Source: Gallionellales bacterium GWA2_60_18
Lineage (GTDB): Bacteria; Pseudomonadota; Gammaproteobacteria; Burkholderiales; Gallionellaceae
Direction of reading: 5' to 3'
NCBI GenBank assembly: GCA_001801105.1
Contig: MGWS01000006.1
Span: 144,079 to 208,078 of the forward strand
DNA: 64,000 bases
The position numbers and the translations under genes were made by a program. Below, one piece after another: positions 17,839 through 26,820 of this stretch. The notes beneath the pieces were generated by a model. It was not told where the DNA came from. It worked only from the letters and a program-made list of their open reading frames with translations, and searched no databases. Every line of letters begins with the position of its first letter. Within the stretch, counting starts at the first letter, position 1.

Positions 17839-18599
17839 CAGATCAAGTCTGGCGACAGCTCGTCCGCCAAGGCTTGCGCCGCCTTGAAGTCCAGCGTGCC
17901 TTCGTAGATGGCACGCCCGGTGATCGCGCCGGTGATGCCTTCGGAGCGCACCGCGCACAGCGCGCGCACATCGTCCAGATTGGTGATGCCGCCGCTGGCG
18001 ATGACCGGCACATGCAACGGGCGCGCCAATTCCACGGTCGCTTCGATGTTCACGCCGGTCATCATGCCGTCGCGGCCGATGTCGGTGTAAATGATCGCTT
18101 CCACGCCGTAACCCTCGAAACGTTGCGCCAGGTCGGCCACATCGTGCCCGGTCAGCTTGGACCAGCCGTCCACCGCGACCTTGCCGCCCTTGGCATCGAG
18201 GCCGACCATGATGTGCCCGGGAAAGGCGTCGCAGGCTTCATGCAGGAAACCGGGCACCTTGACGGCTGCCGTGCCGATGATGACGTAGGTGATGCCGAGA
18301 TCAAGGTAACGCTCTATGGTCTCCAGGTCGCGGATGCCGCCACCGAGTTGCACCGGTATCTCGCTACCGACCGCTTCGATGATGCTGCGTACCGCCGCCT
18401 CGTTCTTGGGCTTGCCGGCGAAAGCGCCATTCAGATCCACCAGATGCAAACGGCGCGCGCCTTGCGCCAACCAGTGCCTGGCCATCGCAGCCGGGTCTTC
18501 GGAAAAGACCGTGGCGTCTTCCATCACGCCTTGCTTGAGACGCACACAATGACCGTCTTTCAGGTCGATAGCGGGAATAATCAGAGTTTTAGTGTCCAT
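17838..18599 (-). CDS. hisA: ProFAR isomerase HisA
   Basis: TIM-barrel isomerase that opens the ribose ring of ProFAR to PRFAR, 253 residues. Catalytic Asp in [14 protein letters not shown] and second Asp in [14 protein letters not shown]; phosphate loops QLGGGIRD and ASGGITN. It lies 12 bases after hisH in the standard hisB-hisH-hisA-hisF order. Nothing unusual in length or motifs. Confidence 0.96.
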   Translation of the reverse strand: MDTKTLIIPAIDLKDGHCVRLKQGVMEDATVFSEDPAAMARHWLAQGARRLHLVDLNGAFAGKPKNEAAVRSIIEAVGSEIPVQLGGGIRDLETIERYLDLGITYVIIGTAAVKVPGFLHEACDAFPGHIMVGLDAKGGKVAVDGWSKLTGHDVADLAQRFEGYGVEAIIYTDIGRDGMMTGVNIEATVELARPLHVPVIASGGITNLDDVRALCAVRSEGITGAITGRAIYEGTLDFKAAQALADELSPDLI

Positions 18600-18611
18600 G
18601 ATTCAGAATAG

Positions 18612-19406
18612 TTATACGGGATTCCAGTTAACGAAATTCTGCAACAATCGCAGGCCGGCAGCGGCGCTCTTCTCCGGGTGAAATTGCACCGCGAACAGAT
18701 TGTCGCGCGCCACCGCGCAAACGAAAGGCTGCGGATAGTCGCTGGTTGCCTGCACGATGCCCGCATCGCGCGGCTGGACATAATAGCTGTGCACGAAATA
18801 GAAGCGCGCATCCTGTTCGATACCAGCCCACAACGGGTGTTCAAGCGCACTCCCTCTCCCCAACCCCGCTCCGCGCCCCACGGATGGGGTTACACCCCCA
18901 TCCGACTCAGGCGGCGGGAAGCATGCTTCCCGAAACCCCGCCTTCGTCCCGGAGGGCGAGGGAGCAACCGCCGCATCTCCTGACGGAGATGCGGGATGTT
19001 CAATCCTTCGCACGCGGTTCCAGCCCATGTGCGGCACCTTGAGCCGGTTGCCCTGCGCATCCCTGAGATCGGAGGCAAAACGCACCACCTCGCCGCGCAA
19101 CACCCCCAACCCCGCCACGTTGCCTTCGGTACTGTGATCGAACAGCATTTGCAGGCCGATGCAGATGCCAAGAAAGGGCTTGCGGTGCGCCGCCTCCAGC
19201 ACCGCGCTACGCAGGCCGCGTGCGTCCATCTCGCGCATGCAGTCCGGCATCGCACCCTGGCCGGGAAACACCACGCGGCGCGCATCCGCCACCACGCCGG
19301 CGTCATCCGTCACCCTGATCTCCATGCCGGGCGCGACCTTGCGCAGAGCCTGTTCGACCGAGCGCAGGTTGCCCATGCCGTAATCGACGACAGCGATATC
19401 AACCAT
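18612..19406 (-). CDS. hisH: Imidazole glycerol phosphate synthase glutaminase subunit HisH with a 53-residue insertion
   Basis: Class I glutaminase feeding ammonia to HisF. The catalytic triad is intact: Cys82 (LGICIGLQM), His243 and Glu245 (QFHPEKS). The protein has 264 residues instead of the usual 200-215. The extra 53 residues (about 137-189) are rich in Pro, Ser and Gly, lie between RRIEHP and EHPLWAGI, and are encoded by a palindrome-rich 159-bp element; removing it gives 211 residues. The insertion lies in a loop before the last strands, so activity may survive. Start 6 bases after the hisB stop. Confidence 0.93.
   Translation of the reverse strand: MVDIAVVDYGMGNLRSVEQALRKVAPGMEIRVTDDAGVVADARRVVFPGQGAMPDCMREMDARGLRSAVLEAAHRKPFLGICIGLQMLFDHSTEGNVAGLGVLRGEVVRFASDLRDAQGNRLKVPHMGWNRVRRIEHPASPSGDAAVAPSPSGTKAGFREACFPPPESDGGVTPSVGRGAGLGRGSALEHPLWAGIEQDARFYFVHSYYVQPRDAGIVQATSDYPQPFVCAVARDNLFAVQFHPEKSAAAGLRLLQNFVNWNPV
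18838..19003. repeat. Palindromic element inserted in frame in hisH
   Basis: A 159-bp unit bounded by the direct repeat TGTTCAA (18838-18844 and 18997-19003). Inside are three hairpins: CGGATGGGG/CCCCCATCCG near 18881-18904, the perfect palindrome CGGGAAGCATGCTTCCCG near 18914-18931, and CGCATCTCC/GGAGATGCG near 18972-18992. One end begins CTCCCTCTCCCC and the other has GGGCGAGGGAG, roughly complementary. The length is a multiple of three. It resembles small mobile palindromic repeats; no second copy was noticed in this window. Confidence 0.75.
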
Positions 19407-19412
19407 GACGGT

Positions 19413-20000
19413 TTATAACGAGCCTTTCGTTGAGGGCATCATGCCGGCCATGCGCGGATCGATTTCCAGCGCCATGCGCAGCGCGCGACCGAACGCCTTG
19501 AAGATGGTCTCGGCCTGATGGTGCGCGTTGTTGCCAGCCAGATTGTCGATATGCAGCGTCACCAGGGCATGGTTGACGAAGCCCTGGAAGAATTCATTGA
19601 CCAGATCCACCTCGAATTCGCCGATGTTGTCGCGCACGAATTCGCAGTTGAACACCAGCCCCGGACGGCCGGAGATGTCCAGCACCACACGCGACAGCGA
19701 CTCGTCCAGCGGCACATAGGCGTGGCCGTAGCGGCGCAAGCCCTTCTTGTCGCCGACAGCCTGATTGAACGCCTGCCCCAGCGTGATGCCGATGTCTTCC
19801 ACCGTGTGGTGCGCATCGATATGCAGATCGCCCTTGGCGCGGATATCGATGTCCAGCATGCCGTGCCGGGCGACTTGGTCGAGCATGTGTTCAAGGAACG
19901 GTAACCCGGTGTCGAATTTGCCCTGGCCGGTGCCGTCCAGATTCAACTCGGCGCTGATCTGCGTCTCCAGGGTATTGCGTGAAACTTTCGCGCTGCGCAT
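19413..20000 (-). CDS. hisB: Imidazoleglycerol-phosphate dehydratase HisB
   Basis: Sixth step of histidine synthesis, 195 residues, the stand-alone dehydratase without the phosphatase domain of enterobacterial HisB. Mn-binding motifs: [27 protein letters not shown] and [18 protein letters not shown]. The ATG at 20000 gives the family N-terminus ([10 protein letters not shown]); a longer frame extends into hisC. Lies 20 bases after hisC. Confidence 0.96.
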   Translation of the reverse strand: MRSAKVSRNTLETQISAELNLDGTGQGKFDTGLPFLEHMLDQVARHGMLDIDIRAKGDLHIDAHHTVEDIGITLGQAFNQAVGDKKGLRRYGHAYVPLDESLSRVVLDISGRPGLVFNCEFVRDNIGEFEVDLVNEFFQGFVNHALVTLHIDNLAGNNAHHQAETIFKAFGRALRMALEIDPRMAGMMPSTKGSL

Positions 20001-20020
20001 GTCTATTCGCCTTATGCGAT

Positions 20021-21106
20021 TCAGGAAATCATTTCTCTCAGTGCCGCCACGAACCTTGCGCACTCATCATTCGTGCCGACCGTCACGCGCAAACAATCGC
20101 GCAACATCGGATGCGCGCCGTCCAGATTCTTGATCAGCACCCCGCGCTGCTTCAACCCGGCGAATACGCGCGCGGCATCCGCCACGCGGAACAGCAGAAA
20201 ATTCGCCTCGCTCGGGTAGACCTGCACCCCGGCGATATCGCCCAGTTGCCGGAGCAATTCGACGCGATCCTGCCGGATCTGCCCTGCCTGCTGCAACAAC
20301 ACATCGTGATGCTCCAGCAGCTTCATGGCAACGAGCTGCGGCAATACGCCAACATTATACGGCAAGCGCAGCTTTTCAAGCTGCTCCAGCCACGCCGGAC
20401 TGCCGGCCAGGAAACCCAGTCGCAGGCCGGCCATGCCGAGCTTGGAGAAGGTACGCATCACCAGCAAGTTCGGATAGCGCGCCAGATGCGGGATGAAGCT
20501 GTCGCTGGCAAAGGCGTAATAGGCCTCATCTACCACCACCAGACCGGGAGCGGCCTCGATGATCTGCTTCACCGCATCCGCGGAGAACAGGTTGCCGGTG
20601 GGATTGTTCGGATAAGCGAGGAACACCAGCGCAGGGCGCTCGCGCGCTATCGCCGCGAGGGTCGCGGGCAAATCGAGGAAAAAGTCCGCCGCCAGCGGCA
20701 CCCCGACATAGCGCATGCCTACAAAGGCCGCGATCATCTTGTACATCACGAACGACGGCTCCACGCCCAGCAGCGTCGCGCCGGGCTTGTTGAGCGCCAG
20801 CGCCAGCAACTGGATCAGCTCATCCGAGCCGTTGCCGAGCAGCACCTCCATACCCTGCGGCAACCCCGTCACATTGCGTATCTGCTCCTTCAGAGATGTG
20901 GCTGACGGGTCGGGATAACGGTTGATGGCGGCAGCTGCGACGGCAGCGGCGATCTCGTCGCACAATGCAGGCGGTAGCGGATAGGGATTCTCCATCGCAT
21001 CCAGCTTGATGTAGCCGGAACTGTCCGGCACATGGTAGGCATGCAGGTCGAGGACTTCCTGGCGCAACAGCGCGCTTGCAAGAGAAGAAGCCATGACGGA
21101 AGACAT
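20021..21106 (-). CDS. hisC: Histidinol-phosphate aminotransferase HisC
   Basis: PLP-dependent aminotransferase of histidine synthesis, about 361 residues. Motifs: [44 protein letters not shown] and the PLP lysine in [14 protein letters not shown]. Two ATGs (21106 and 21094) are equally plausible; neither has a clear ribosome site. The next gene upstream on this strand is a triheme cytochrome 57 bases away, whereas hisD and hisG would be expected there. Confidence 0.94.
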   Translation of the reverse strand: MSSVMASSLASALLRQEVLDLHAYHVPDSSGYIKLDAMENPYPLPPALCDEIAAAVAAAAINRYPDPSATSLKEQIRNVTGLPQGMEVLLGNGSDELIQLLALALNKPGATLLGVEPSFVMYKMIAAFVGMRYVGVPLAADFFLDLPATLAAIARERPALVFLAYPNNPTGNLFSADAVKQIIEAAPGLVVVDEAYYAFASDSFIPHLARYPNLLVMRTFSKLGMAGLRLGFLAGSPAWLEQLEKLRLPYNVGVLPQLVAMKLLEHHDVLLQQAGQIRQDRVELLRQLGDIAGVQVYPSEANFLLFRVADAARVFAGLKQRGVLIKNLDGAHPMLRDCLRVTVGTNDECARFVAALREMIS

Positions 21107-21162
21107 GAAACGAATAAGTGAGGTGGCACACAACGGCATGGAGCTTATCACAGAACCCGGCG

Positions 21163-22173
21163 TCAACGCTGTTTTTCCGGCGGCAGAGATGCCTCTTGCG
21201 CAAGCGGGTGGAACACCCGGTTGATATAGGCCACGATGGCGCGAATCTGGCCGCTGTCCAGCACATCCTTCCAGGCCGGCATCGAGGTGTCGGGCAGCCC
21301 CTCGCGGATGACGCCGGTCAGGCGCTGCCGGGTCATGGCGGACATGAATACGGGGTCGCGCAGGTTGCGCGGGTGCGGTTCGAGGAACTGCCCGATCCAG
21401 TTCCTGCCGGTTCCGTCCGCCCCGTGACAGAAAGCGCAGTTCTGCTGGAACAGCTTCTCGCCGCGCCGTTCCAGCCTGCTCAAACCGGCAACCTTGGGCG
21501 GGACATCATGCTGGGCATAGGGCGTAGCGCCGCTCATGGCATCGACGCCAGCCGGCTTATCGAATGAAAAATGATTCCTGGGATAGGACAGCGGGCGCGC
21601 ATCCCAGACCGTGTCGTCCGGAGCAGGCGCGCCACGGTCATGGCAACTCACGCAACTGGCAAGATAGAGCCGTTTGCCGGACGCTTGCCGTTCATCGAGC
21701 GACTCCCATGGGCGCGAAAGCGGAATCTCTCCGGTAGCGAAGGGAAAGGCATCGCGATAACGATCATGATCCGGCCAGCCGTTCTCGCTCGTGTGATAGC
21801 GCGTATTGGCCGCCTTGCGGACGACGAACTCATCGATGACAAAACTCGCCACCGCCTCGATCTCGCGCCCGGAAAGCACACCGGAAAACGATTTCATCGC
21901 GGTACCGGGGCGCCCGCCACGCAACGTCGAAATGACCGAGTCACGCGACAAGGTCTCCGGCGTAGCACGCGTGAAATCGACCGGAGGAGGCTCCAGAAAA
22001 GTGGCCGCCAGGGTTCTGGCATTACCGGAATAACCGTGGCAGAAATAGCAGCGGAAGTTATATACCGACCGCCCTTGCTCGACCAGCTCAGCCGTCGCAG
22101 CCGATGCCGGCAATGCCGCCATGACCGACACCAGTGCGGCAGCCAGCAGAACGGTCAACCCGGCCGTTTTCAA
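21163..22173 (-). CDS. Exported triheme class I-type cytochrome c
   Basis: A periplasmic c-type cytochrome of 336 residues with a signal peptide ending PASAA. Three heme motifs stand in three separate domains: CYFCH (42-46), CVSCH (174-178) and CAFCH (246-250). Each domain has class I features such as [10 protein letters not shown] and [10 protein letters not shown], where the Met may be the sixth ligand. It is a paralogue of the gene just upstream (shared EPPPxDFT and GTAM patterns) and overlaps it by 4 bases. A role as electron carrier for the adjacent porin-cytochrome cluster is inferred from position. Confidence 0.85.
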   Translation of the reverse strand: MKTAGLTVLLAAALVSVMAALPASAATAELVEQGRSVYNFRCYFCHGYSGNARTLAATFLEPPPVDFTRATPETLSRDSVISTLRGGRPGTAMKSFSGVLSGREIEAVASFVIDEFVVRKAANTRYHTSENGWPDHDRYRDAFPFATGEIPLSRPWESLDERQASGKRLYLASCVSCHDRGAPAPDDTVWDARPLSYPRNHFSFDKPAGVDAMSGATPYAQHDVPPKVAGLSRLERRGEKLFQQNCAFCHGADGTGRNWIGQFLEPHPRNLRDPVFMSAMTRQRLTGVIREGLPDTSMPAWKDVLDSGQIRAIVAYINRVFHPLAQEASLPPEKQR

Positions 22174-23219
22174 CGCGCCGGCTTGCCCTGTACGCCGTTA
22201 CCGGAGCGGATGAAGCGCCGGAACACGAATTCCGAGACATCTGCCATCTCCTGCTCGCTCAGCACCTTGCTCCATGCGGGCATTTCCGAGCCCAGCCTGC
22301 CGTTGGCGACAGCCGCATAGATTACCGGGCGATTGAAGGTGGCCTGTATCGCAGGGTCGAGGAAGTTACGCGGTTTGGGATTGATAAAATAGGCGCGCGG
22401 CCCCTTGCCGTCCCCCTTGGCACCGTGACAGGTGATGCAGGTGGACATGTACAGTTTCTCGCCGCGCTTCGCATTGCCGATGAGGCCGTTGGCAAACGGC
22501 TCCTGTTGCGGCGGGCGGACAGCTGCCTTGTCGCCATGCGCACGCGTACCCGAAATCCCCTCGGTATCGGGAACCATCAGAGCCGCACGCACATAATCAA
22601 CCACCGCATCGATGTCCGGTGGCAGCAACCGGTCGGCGAAACCCGCTTTCCCCGCACTCGCATGACCGCCGGTGACCGAAGCCAGCATGCGTTTGCGCGT
22701 CAACTCGGCGCGCGCCTGCGGCGAAGACAAGTCGCGCGGCGGAGTAATGCCGATCGCCGCCGGCGCACCCTGCCCGCGCTCACCGTGGCATACGGCACAG
22801 TTATGGGCATACAGCGAACGTCCGCGTATCAGACGGGGATCAAGCGCCACCTGCATGAAATTGTCGCGGATGTAATCGACCACGGCCTCGATTTCTTTCG
22901 CGGACAACTGCGTCTTCCAAGCCATCATCGCCGTACCCGGCTTGCCCTCGGCGACAAAGACGACCATCGCTTCGCGTGTCAGCTCGCCTGCCTTGGTGAA
23001 ATCGCGCGGCGGCGGCTCCAGGCTGCCTTTGGCACGGCTGTTACCATCGCCCCGGTCGCCGTGGCAGACCGAACAGTAATTGTGGTAGATCACGGCCGGC
23101 TTGATCACGCTGCCCTTGACAGGCCGCTCTCCGGCCTGCACTGCGGGAAGGGCGGCAAGCATCACAACCAGACAGAACAAGCCGCGCTTCAGCGGGCCGC
23201 AAACAAAGGACGCGAACAT
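22170..23219 (-). CDS. Exported triheme class I-type cytochrome c
   Basis: A 349-residue exported cytochrome from the ATG at 23219, chosen because MFASFVCGPLKRGLFCLVV gives a proper signal peptide. Heme motifs are CSVCH (49-53), then CAVCH and CITCH in two further domains. The repeats EPPPRDFTKAGELTRE and GKPGTAMMAW mirror the next gene, so the pair arose by duplication. First gene of its transcript; a sigma54-like promoter lies 39-56 bases upstream. The spacer is shared with a divergent tetraheme cytochrome gene. Confidence 0.85.
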   Translation of the reverse strand: MFASFVCGPLKRGLFCLVVMLAALPAVQAGERPVKGSVIKPAVIYHNYCSVCHGDRGDGNSRAKGSLEPPPRDFTKAGELTREAMVVFVAEGKPGTAMMAWKTQLSAKEIEAVVDYIRDNFMQVALDPRLIRGRSLYAHNCAVCHGERGQGAPAAIGITPPRDLSSPQARAELTRKRMLASVTGGHASAGKAGFADRLLPPDIDAVVDYVRAALMVPDTEGISGTRAHGDKAAVRPPQQEPFANGLIGNAKRGEKLYMSTCITCHGAKGDGKGPRAYFINPKPRNFLDPAIQATFNRPVIYAAVANGRLGSEMPAWSKVLSEQEMADVSEFVFRRFIRSGNGVQGKPAR

Positions 23220-23257
23220 ATGGGCAATTCCCGATTTACTGTCGATGCGAACGAGGC

Positions 23258-23275
23258 AAGCAAGAGCCAAGCCAA
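23258..23275 (-). promoter_or_regulatory. Candidate sigma54 promoter for the triheme cytochrome operon
   Basis: Read on the minus strand: TTGGCTTGGCTCTTGCTT. The invariant GG and GC are separated by exactly 10 bases, the -12 half TTGCT is perfect, and the -24 half TTGGC matches the first five bases of the consensus but not the following AC. Transcription would start near 23248, giving a leader of about 28 bases. Found by eye; not tested. Confidence 0.4.
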
Positions 23276-23336
23276 AACATGAGGGCGGCACGTTTATTGC
23301 GAATGAACACAATCATTAGGATTCATTCCGGTTCTG

Positions 23337-23352
23337 TAATACATCTGTATTA
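23337..23352. promoter_or_regulatory. Perfect inverted repeat, possible operator
   Basis: TAATACA-TC-TGTATTA, a 7-2-7 palindrome in the spacer between two divergent cytochrome operons. Size and symmetry suit a dimeric regulator; the protein is unknown. Confidence 0.4.
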
Positions 23353-23606
23353 ATCAAGGCTCCGCAGGCGCAAGCGCCCGGAACCATGGATATACGGGCC
23401 GATTATACAGACGGTTGATTGATGGCAAAGCGCATTTTTGTTGTATGCTTTTGCCGGAGACCTCTCCCGGAATCGGGAATGGTATACACGGGCAAATGCA
23501 CGCTCAATGCGGTAAAACCCCGGCCATGAACCCACCGTCCGTTAAACCAAATGACGTCGGCGCACTCGAATGTTCGAGATTGAATGAGATATCAAAAGGT
23601 CAGGTT

Positions 23607-24371
23607 GTGAAACTTTTTTGCTCCGGCGCATTTTGCGCGCTTCTTGCGCTGCTCATCTCCACCGATGCATTCGGTGATATCCGCACGACCATGCACGGAC
23701 AATTCCGCTCACCGATACAGAGCGGTGCTCCGGAAACGCGTTCCCCGGAAAAAAGCGGCTCCTCGGAGATCTGCGTGTTCTGCCACACCCCATCCGGCGA
23801 TGGCGCCCTGCCGGAATCCGCGCCCAAATGGCAACAGACCATGCCGCTCGACCATGCCTACACCATCTACGACGACATCGGTCGCGCCCAGTTCGGGGAC
23901 AAGCCCTCAATCGGCTCGCAGTCGGTCGCCTGTCTTTCCTGTCATGACAGTGCCCAGGCATTCTCGGTATCCGCCCTTACTTTCGACCACCCGTTTGGTG
24001 TACCCTATCGCGGCTACCTCAAGGAAAAAGGCAACCGGAATATCAATATCGGCAAGCGGGACAAGAGCGATGATGACGATGAAGAAAACGGGCGCAGCGT
24101 TTCCGCCAAGCATCTGCTCGCGCTTGACGAATTCCGCACCCCCAGCCGGGGCATGGTGGATAATCGCTCGGTATGGTGGGTTTCTTCGGCAGGCGACAGC
24201 GCGCAACGCATGAGCAACGACCTGCCGCTGTATGCGCGCCTCGATGAGAACAAGGAGGAAGTGCCGTTCATCGAATGCACCAGCTGCCATAACCCGCACA
24301 GCTCGAATCCGCTGTTCCTGCGCGTCAACAATAGCGGAAGCAAGCTGTGTCTCACCTGCCATGACAAATAG
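23607..24371 (+). CDS. Exported tetraheme cytochrome (paired CXXCH family)
   Basis: A 254-residue protein from a GTG start at 23607, chosen because AAAGG lies 8-10 bases upstream and the product then starts with a clean signal peptide (KLFCSGAFCALLALLISTDAFG). Four heme motifs: CVFCH (56), CLSCH (109), CTSCH (224) and CLTCH (248). The order and context (CHTP, SCHDS, SCHNPH, last motif near the C-terminus) match the tetraheme at 25835 and the first four hemes of the 11-heme cytochrome at 36918. A run DKSDDDDEEN (152-161) is a distinctive acidic insert. Probably periplasmic or surface exposed. Confidence 0.88.
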   Translation: MKLFCSGAFCALLALLISTDAFGDIRTTMHGQFRSPIQSGAPETRSPEKSGSSEICVFCHTPSGDGALPESAPKWQQTMPLDHAYTIYDDIGRAQFGDKPSIGSQSVACLSCHDSAQAFSVSALTFDHPFGVPYRGYLKEKGNRNINIGKRDKSDDDDEENGRSVSAKHLLALDEFRTPSRGMVDNRSVWWVSSAGDSAQRMSNDLPLYARLDENKEEVPFIECTSCHNPHSSNPLFLRVNNSGSKLCLTCHDK

Positions 24372-24416
24372 CCAAATATCGAGCCAGTAATAATGAACCG
24401 CAAAAAGGGGAACAAC

Positions 24417-25532
24417 ATGTCCAATCGAATCCTTGTCCTGCTTCTGGCTGTTGCCAGCACGATTCTGACCGCCTGCGCGCCGGTTCAGCAAGGCGTAAAA
24501 GAGACCAAAACGGCCAGCGAACTGGTTTATCCGGCCCCGCCCGACGATCCGCGCTTCATCTATGAGCGCACCATACGCGGTAGCGCCGATGTCGTTCCCG
24601 TGGACGACGAGTTCGGTTTGCGCAGCGCACTGACCGGCGAACGGCAAACTACACGCGTGCTGGGCAAACCCTATGCGGTAGCCGTGCATCAGGGGCGCAT
24701 CTTCATTTCAGACACGGCCGAGCGCGTCGTCAAGGTATTCGACGTTCCGGGAAGCCGCTATTTCACCATCGGCGAGGATGAAGGCTCTCTTCTGTCCAAA
24801 CCGATCGGCATCGATGTTGACCATACGGGCACGCTTTATGTCGCGGACGCATCGGCCAAGGCGATCATGATCTATGACCGCGACGGCAAGTTCCTGCGCA
24901 AGATCGCCAGCCCGAAAAGCGAAAAACTTTTCGACCGCCTCACCAGCGTCAGCGTCGATCCGGAGGGTAAACGCCTGTATGTCGTCGATATCGGCGGCGT
25001 CTCTTCTACCAACCACCGGGTGATGGTGTTCGACGCATTGAGCGGCGAACACCTTTCCGATATCGGCAAGCGCGGCAATGGGCCGGGAGAATTCAACCTG
25101 CCGCGCGACGTCGCGGTAGGCAAGGATGGCCGCCTGTATGTCGTCGACGGCGGCAACTTCCGGGTGCAGATATTCGATGCCGGCGGCAAATACCTGCAAA
25201 GCTTCGGTTCGGTAGGCAAACAGCTGGGCAACTTCGCCCGCCCCAAGGAGATCGCAACAGACCCGGAGGGTAATGTCTATGTCATCGACTCGGCTTTCGG
25301 CAATTTCCAGATATTCACTCCGGACGGCGAACTGCTGATGTTCGTCGGTGACCGCTCCGAACGGGAAGCCCCGGGACGTTATATGCTGCCTTCCGGCGTC
25401 GCGGTTGACGAAGACGGGCGCGTGTATGTGATCGACCAGTGGTTCCGCAAACTCGATGTCTTCCGCCCTTACAACATGCAGGCGGAAGAAGGCTTTCTGG
25501 TCACGCGACCGAAAGCCGCGACCGGGAAATAG
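24417..25532 (+). CDS. NHL-repeat beta-propeller lipoprotein
   Basis: A 371-residue lipoprotein (lipobox LTAC after MSNRILVLLLAVASTI) made of NHL-type blades; repeated units read like GRLYVVDGGNFRVQIFD and GNVYVIDSAFGNFQIFT. AAGGGG at 24406-24410 selects the ATG at 24417 over one 24 bases earlier. The family provides six-bladed binding scaffolds, not enzymes. It is sandwiched between two tetraheme cytochromes and is a paralogue of the lipoprotein at 35819, which precedes the 11-heme cytochrome; a structural role at a membrane is inferred. Confidence 0.85.
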   Translation: MSNRILVLLLAVASTILTACAPVQQGVKETKTASELVYPAPPDDPRFIYERTIRGSADVVPVDDEFGLRSALTGERQTTRVLGKPYAVAVHQGRIFISDTAERVVKVFDVPGSRYFTIGEDEGSLLSKPIGIDVDHTGTLYVADASAKAIMIYDRDGKFLRKIASPKSEKLFDRLTSVSVDPEGKRLYVVDIGGVSSTNHRVMVFDALSGEHLSDIGKRGNGPGEFNLPRDVAVGKDGRLYVVDGGNFRVQIFDAGGKYLQSFGSVGKQLGNFARPKEIATDPEGNVYVIDSAFGNFQIFTPDGELLMFVGDRSEREAPGRYMLPSGVAVDEDGRVYVIDQWFRKLDVFRPYNMQAEEGFLVTRPKAATGK

Positions 25533-25834
25533 AGCTGTCGCCCATTCCAATCTTCGGGAATACAGCATTTCCCGTTTCCGGGAATAGCCCCTCCAAAAGC
25601 ATGGCACAGCGCGCCCCGGAATAAATACAGCCAGCCGGAAAACACCGTCCTGCGCGCCTTCGCGCCGATCCAGCATCGACTGGCATGGAACCTGCTGAAG
25701 TTATCGGCAGCAAGGCAGCAAAAAGTTATTGTTGACTTTATGACTTGGTTGCTGAACTTAGTGGCTGGATCGTCGTTCCAATCACCGCAAGAGTCAGACA
25801 ATCTTTCAGGAAACGAGGAGAGGGGGTTAGCAGC
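25533..25834. other. Intergenic region before the second tetraheme cytochrome
   Basis: 302 bases without a credible gene. It contains a short hairpin CGGGAA (25555-25560) / TTCCCG (25569-25574) shortly after the NHL gene, a sigma54-like site at 25681-25696, and TTGACT at 25732 without a good partner -10 box. The ribosome site GAGGAGAGGGG lies before 25835. Confidence 0.5.
25681..25696 (+). promoter_or_regulatory. Weak sigma54-like promoter
   Basis: TGGCATGGAACCTGCT has GG-N10-GC spacing and single mismatches in each half (T for C at the end of TGGCAC; C for T in TTGCT). It would start transcription about 140 bases before the tetraheme gene at 25835. Chance occurrence cannot be excluded. Confidence 0.25.
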
Positions 25835-26698
25835 ATGAAGACGAAAACTACAAGCATGTGGCATGTGTTGGCGGTATCCGCCCTGTTACTGGGCGCTTTC
25901 GGCCTCAGCCAGCAGGCAGTGGCCGGCATCGCAGATACCAAGCACAACTTGGGCACCACCAACACCGAGGGCGGCAACCATGTAACTGCTGGAACAGGCG
26001 AGATCTGCGTGTTCTGTCATACGCCGCACGCGGCCGATACTTCGGCTCCCGTGCCGTTGTGGAACAAGCAGTTGAACAGCGCCGGCGGCTACACTAGTTA
26101 TTCGACGCTGAATTCCAGCACCATCGACGCTCAGTTTGCCACCGATGGCGCTGGCGGCGAATCGGTCGGCTCGATCTCGCTGGCCTGCCTATCCTGCCAT
26201 GACGGTACCCAGGCGATGGACAACATCATCAATGCCCCGGGATCCGGTGGATACAGTGCGACTGGCGGTGGCGCCAACGGTTTGGCCTATACCTGGGCCG
26301 GCACCCAGGTCGATGTTAACGGCAAGATGACCAATGCTGCGACCACGCTGGCGATGCTCGGCACCGACCTGTCGAATGACCACCCCATCGGCATGCAGTA
26401 TTGCGGTGGCGGCCCGACCCAGGCGTCTCCGGCAACCGCTTGCAACGACGGTGACTTCGTCGCGCCTGAGAGTGGCACGCTCGGCGCCGATGTGAAGCTG
26501 TGGGTGGATACCAGTGTCGGTGTCGACGGCACCCGTGAAAAGACTGACATGATCCTCTACAACCGTACCTTTGCGGCGGGCGTAGGTCCCTCGGTCGAAT
26601 GCGCGTCCTGCCATGACCCGCACACTTCTGCTCAGGCGACTTTCCTGCGCGTGTCCAATACCGGAAGCGGCGTCTGCCTCTCCTGTCACGTCAAGTAA
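25835..26698 (+). CDS. Exported tetraheme cytochrome (paired CXXCH family)
   Basis: A 287-residue protein with a signal peptide ending QQAVA-G. Heme motifs CVFCH (58), CLSCH (118), CASCH (256) and CLSCH (281). Features shared with residues 60-290 of the 11-heme cytochrome include ICxFCHTPH, PLWN, CLSCHDGT, LGxDLSNDHPI and CASCHDPH, so this is a free-standing copy of that module. Two further Cys (190 and 203) are not in CxxCH form and may form a disulfide. Gly, Thr and Ala richness suggests a secreted or surface protein. A double hairpin ends the transcript. Confidence 0.9.
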   Translation: MKTKTTSMWHVLAVSALLLGAFGLSQQAVAGIADTKHNLGTTNTEGGNHVTAGTGEICVFCHTPHAADTSAPVPLWNKQLNSAGGYTSYSTLNSSTIDAQFATDGAGGESVGSISLACLSCHDGTQAMDNIINAPGSGGYSATGGGANGLAYTWAGTQVDVNGKMTNAATTLAMLGTDLSNDHPIGMQYCGGGPTQASPATACNDGDFVAPESGTLGADVKLWVDTSVGVDGTREKTDMILYNRTFAAGVGPSVECASCHDPHTSAQATFLRVSNTGSGVCLSCHVK

Positions 26699-26711
26699 GT
26701 CCCAGCGTCAA

Positions 26712-26767
26712 TGCGCCCCGACTCAGGGCGCAAACGAAACAAACGGGCCGGCTCAACCGGCCCGTTT
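26712..26767 (+). terminator. Two hairpins ending the tetraheme transcript
   Basis: A first hairpin TGCGCCC / GGGCGCA (26712-26732) is followed by a stronger one, ACGGGCCGG, loop CTCAA, CCGGCCCGT, then TTT (about 26743-26767). The second looks like a rho-independent terminator; A bases before it allow use on both strands. Confidence 0.8.
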
Positions 26768-26820
26768 TACTGTGCAACAACACTGTCCGCGTGTAGAATC
26801 GCCAACAAGGAGGAATCGCC

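Larger units (their letters stand above)
23220..23606. other. Divergent intergenic region between cytochrome operons
   Basis: A 387-base spacer. It holds a sigma54-like site for the leftward operon (23258-23275), a perfect 7-2-7 inverted repeat (23337-23352), and a second inverted pair GAATGA (23301-23306) / TCATTC (23323-23328). Rightward, TTGATG (23419) and TATGCT (23444) could be a weak sigma70 promoter with a long spacer. In-frame starts upstream of 23607 exist but would add a non-signal N-terminus. Confidence 0.5.

Noticed and set aside
18838..19003. The hisH insertion as an intein or a CRISPR remnant
   Set aside because: It is only 159 bp with palindromes, has no intein motifs, and lacks regularly spaced repeats.
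25602..25616. TGGCAC in the spacer after the NHL gene as a sigma54 site
   Set aside because: The -12 GC is missing at the required distance.
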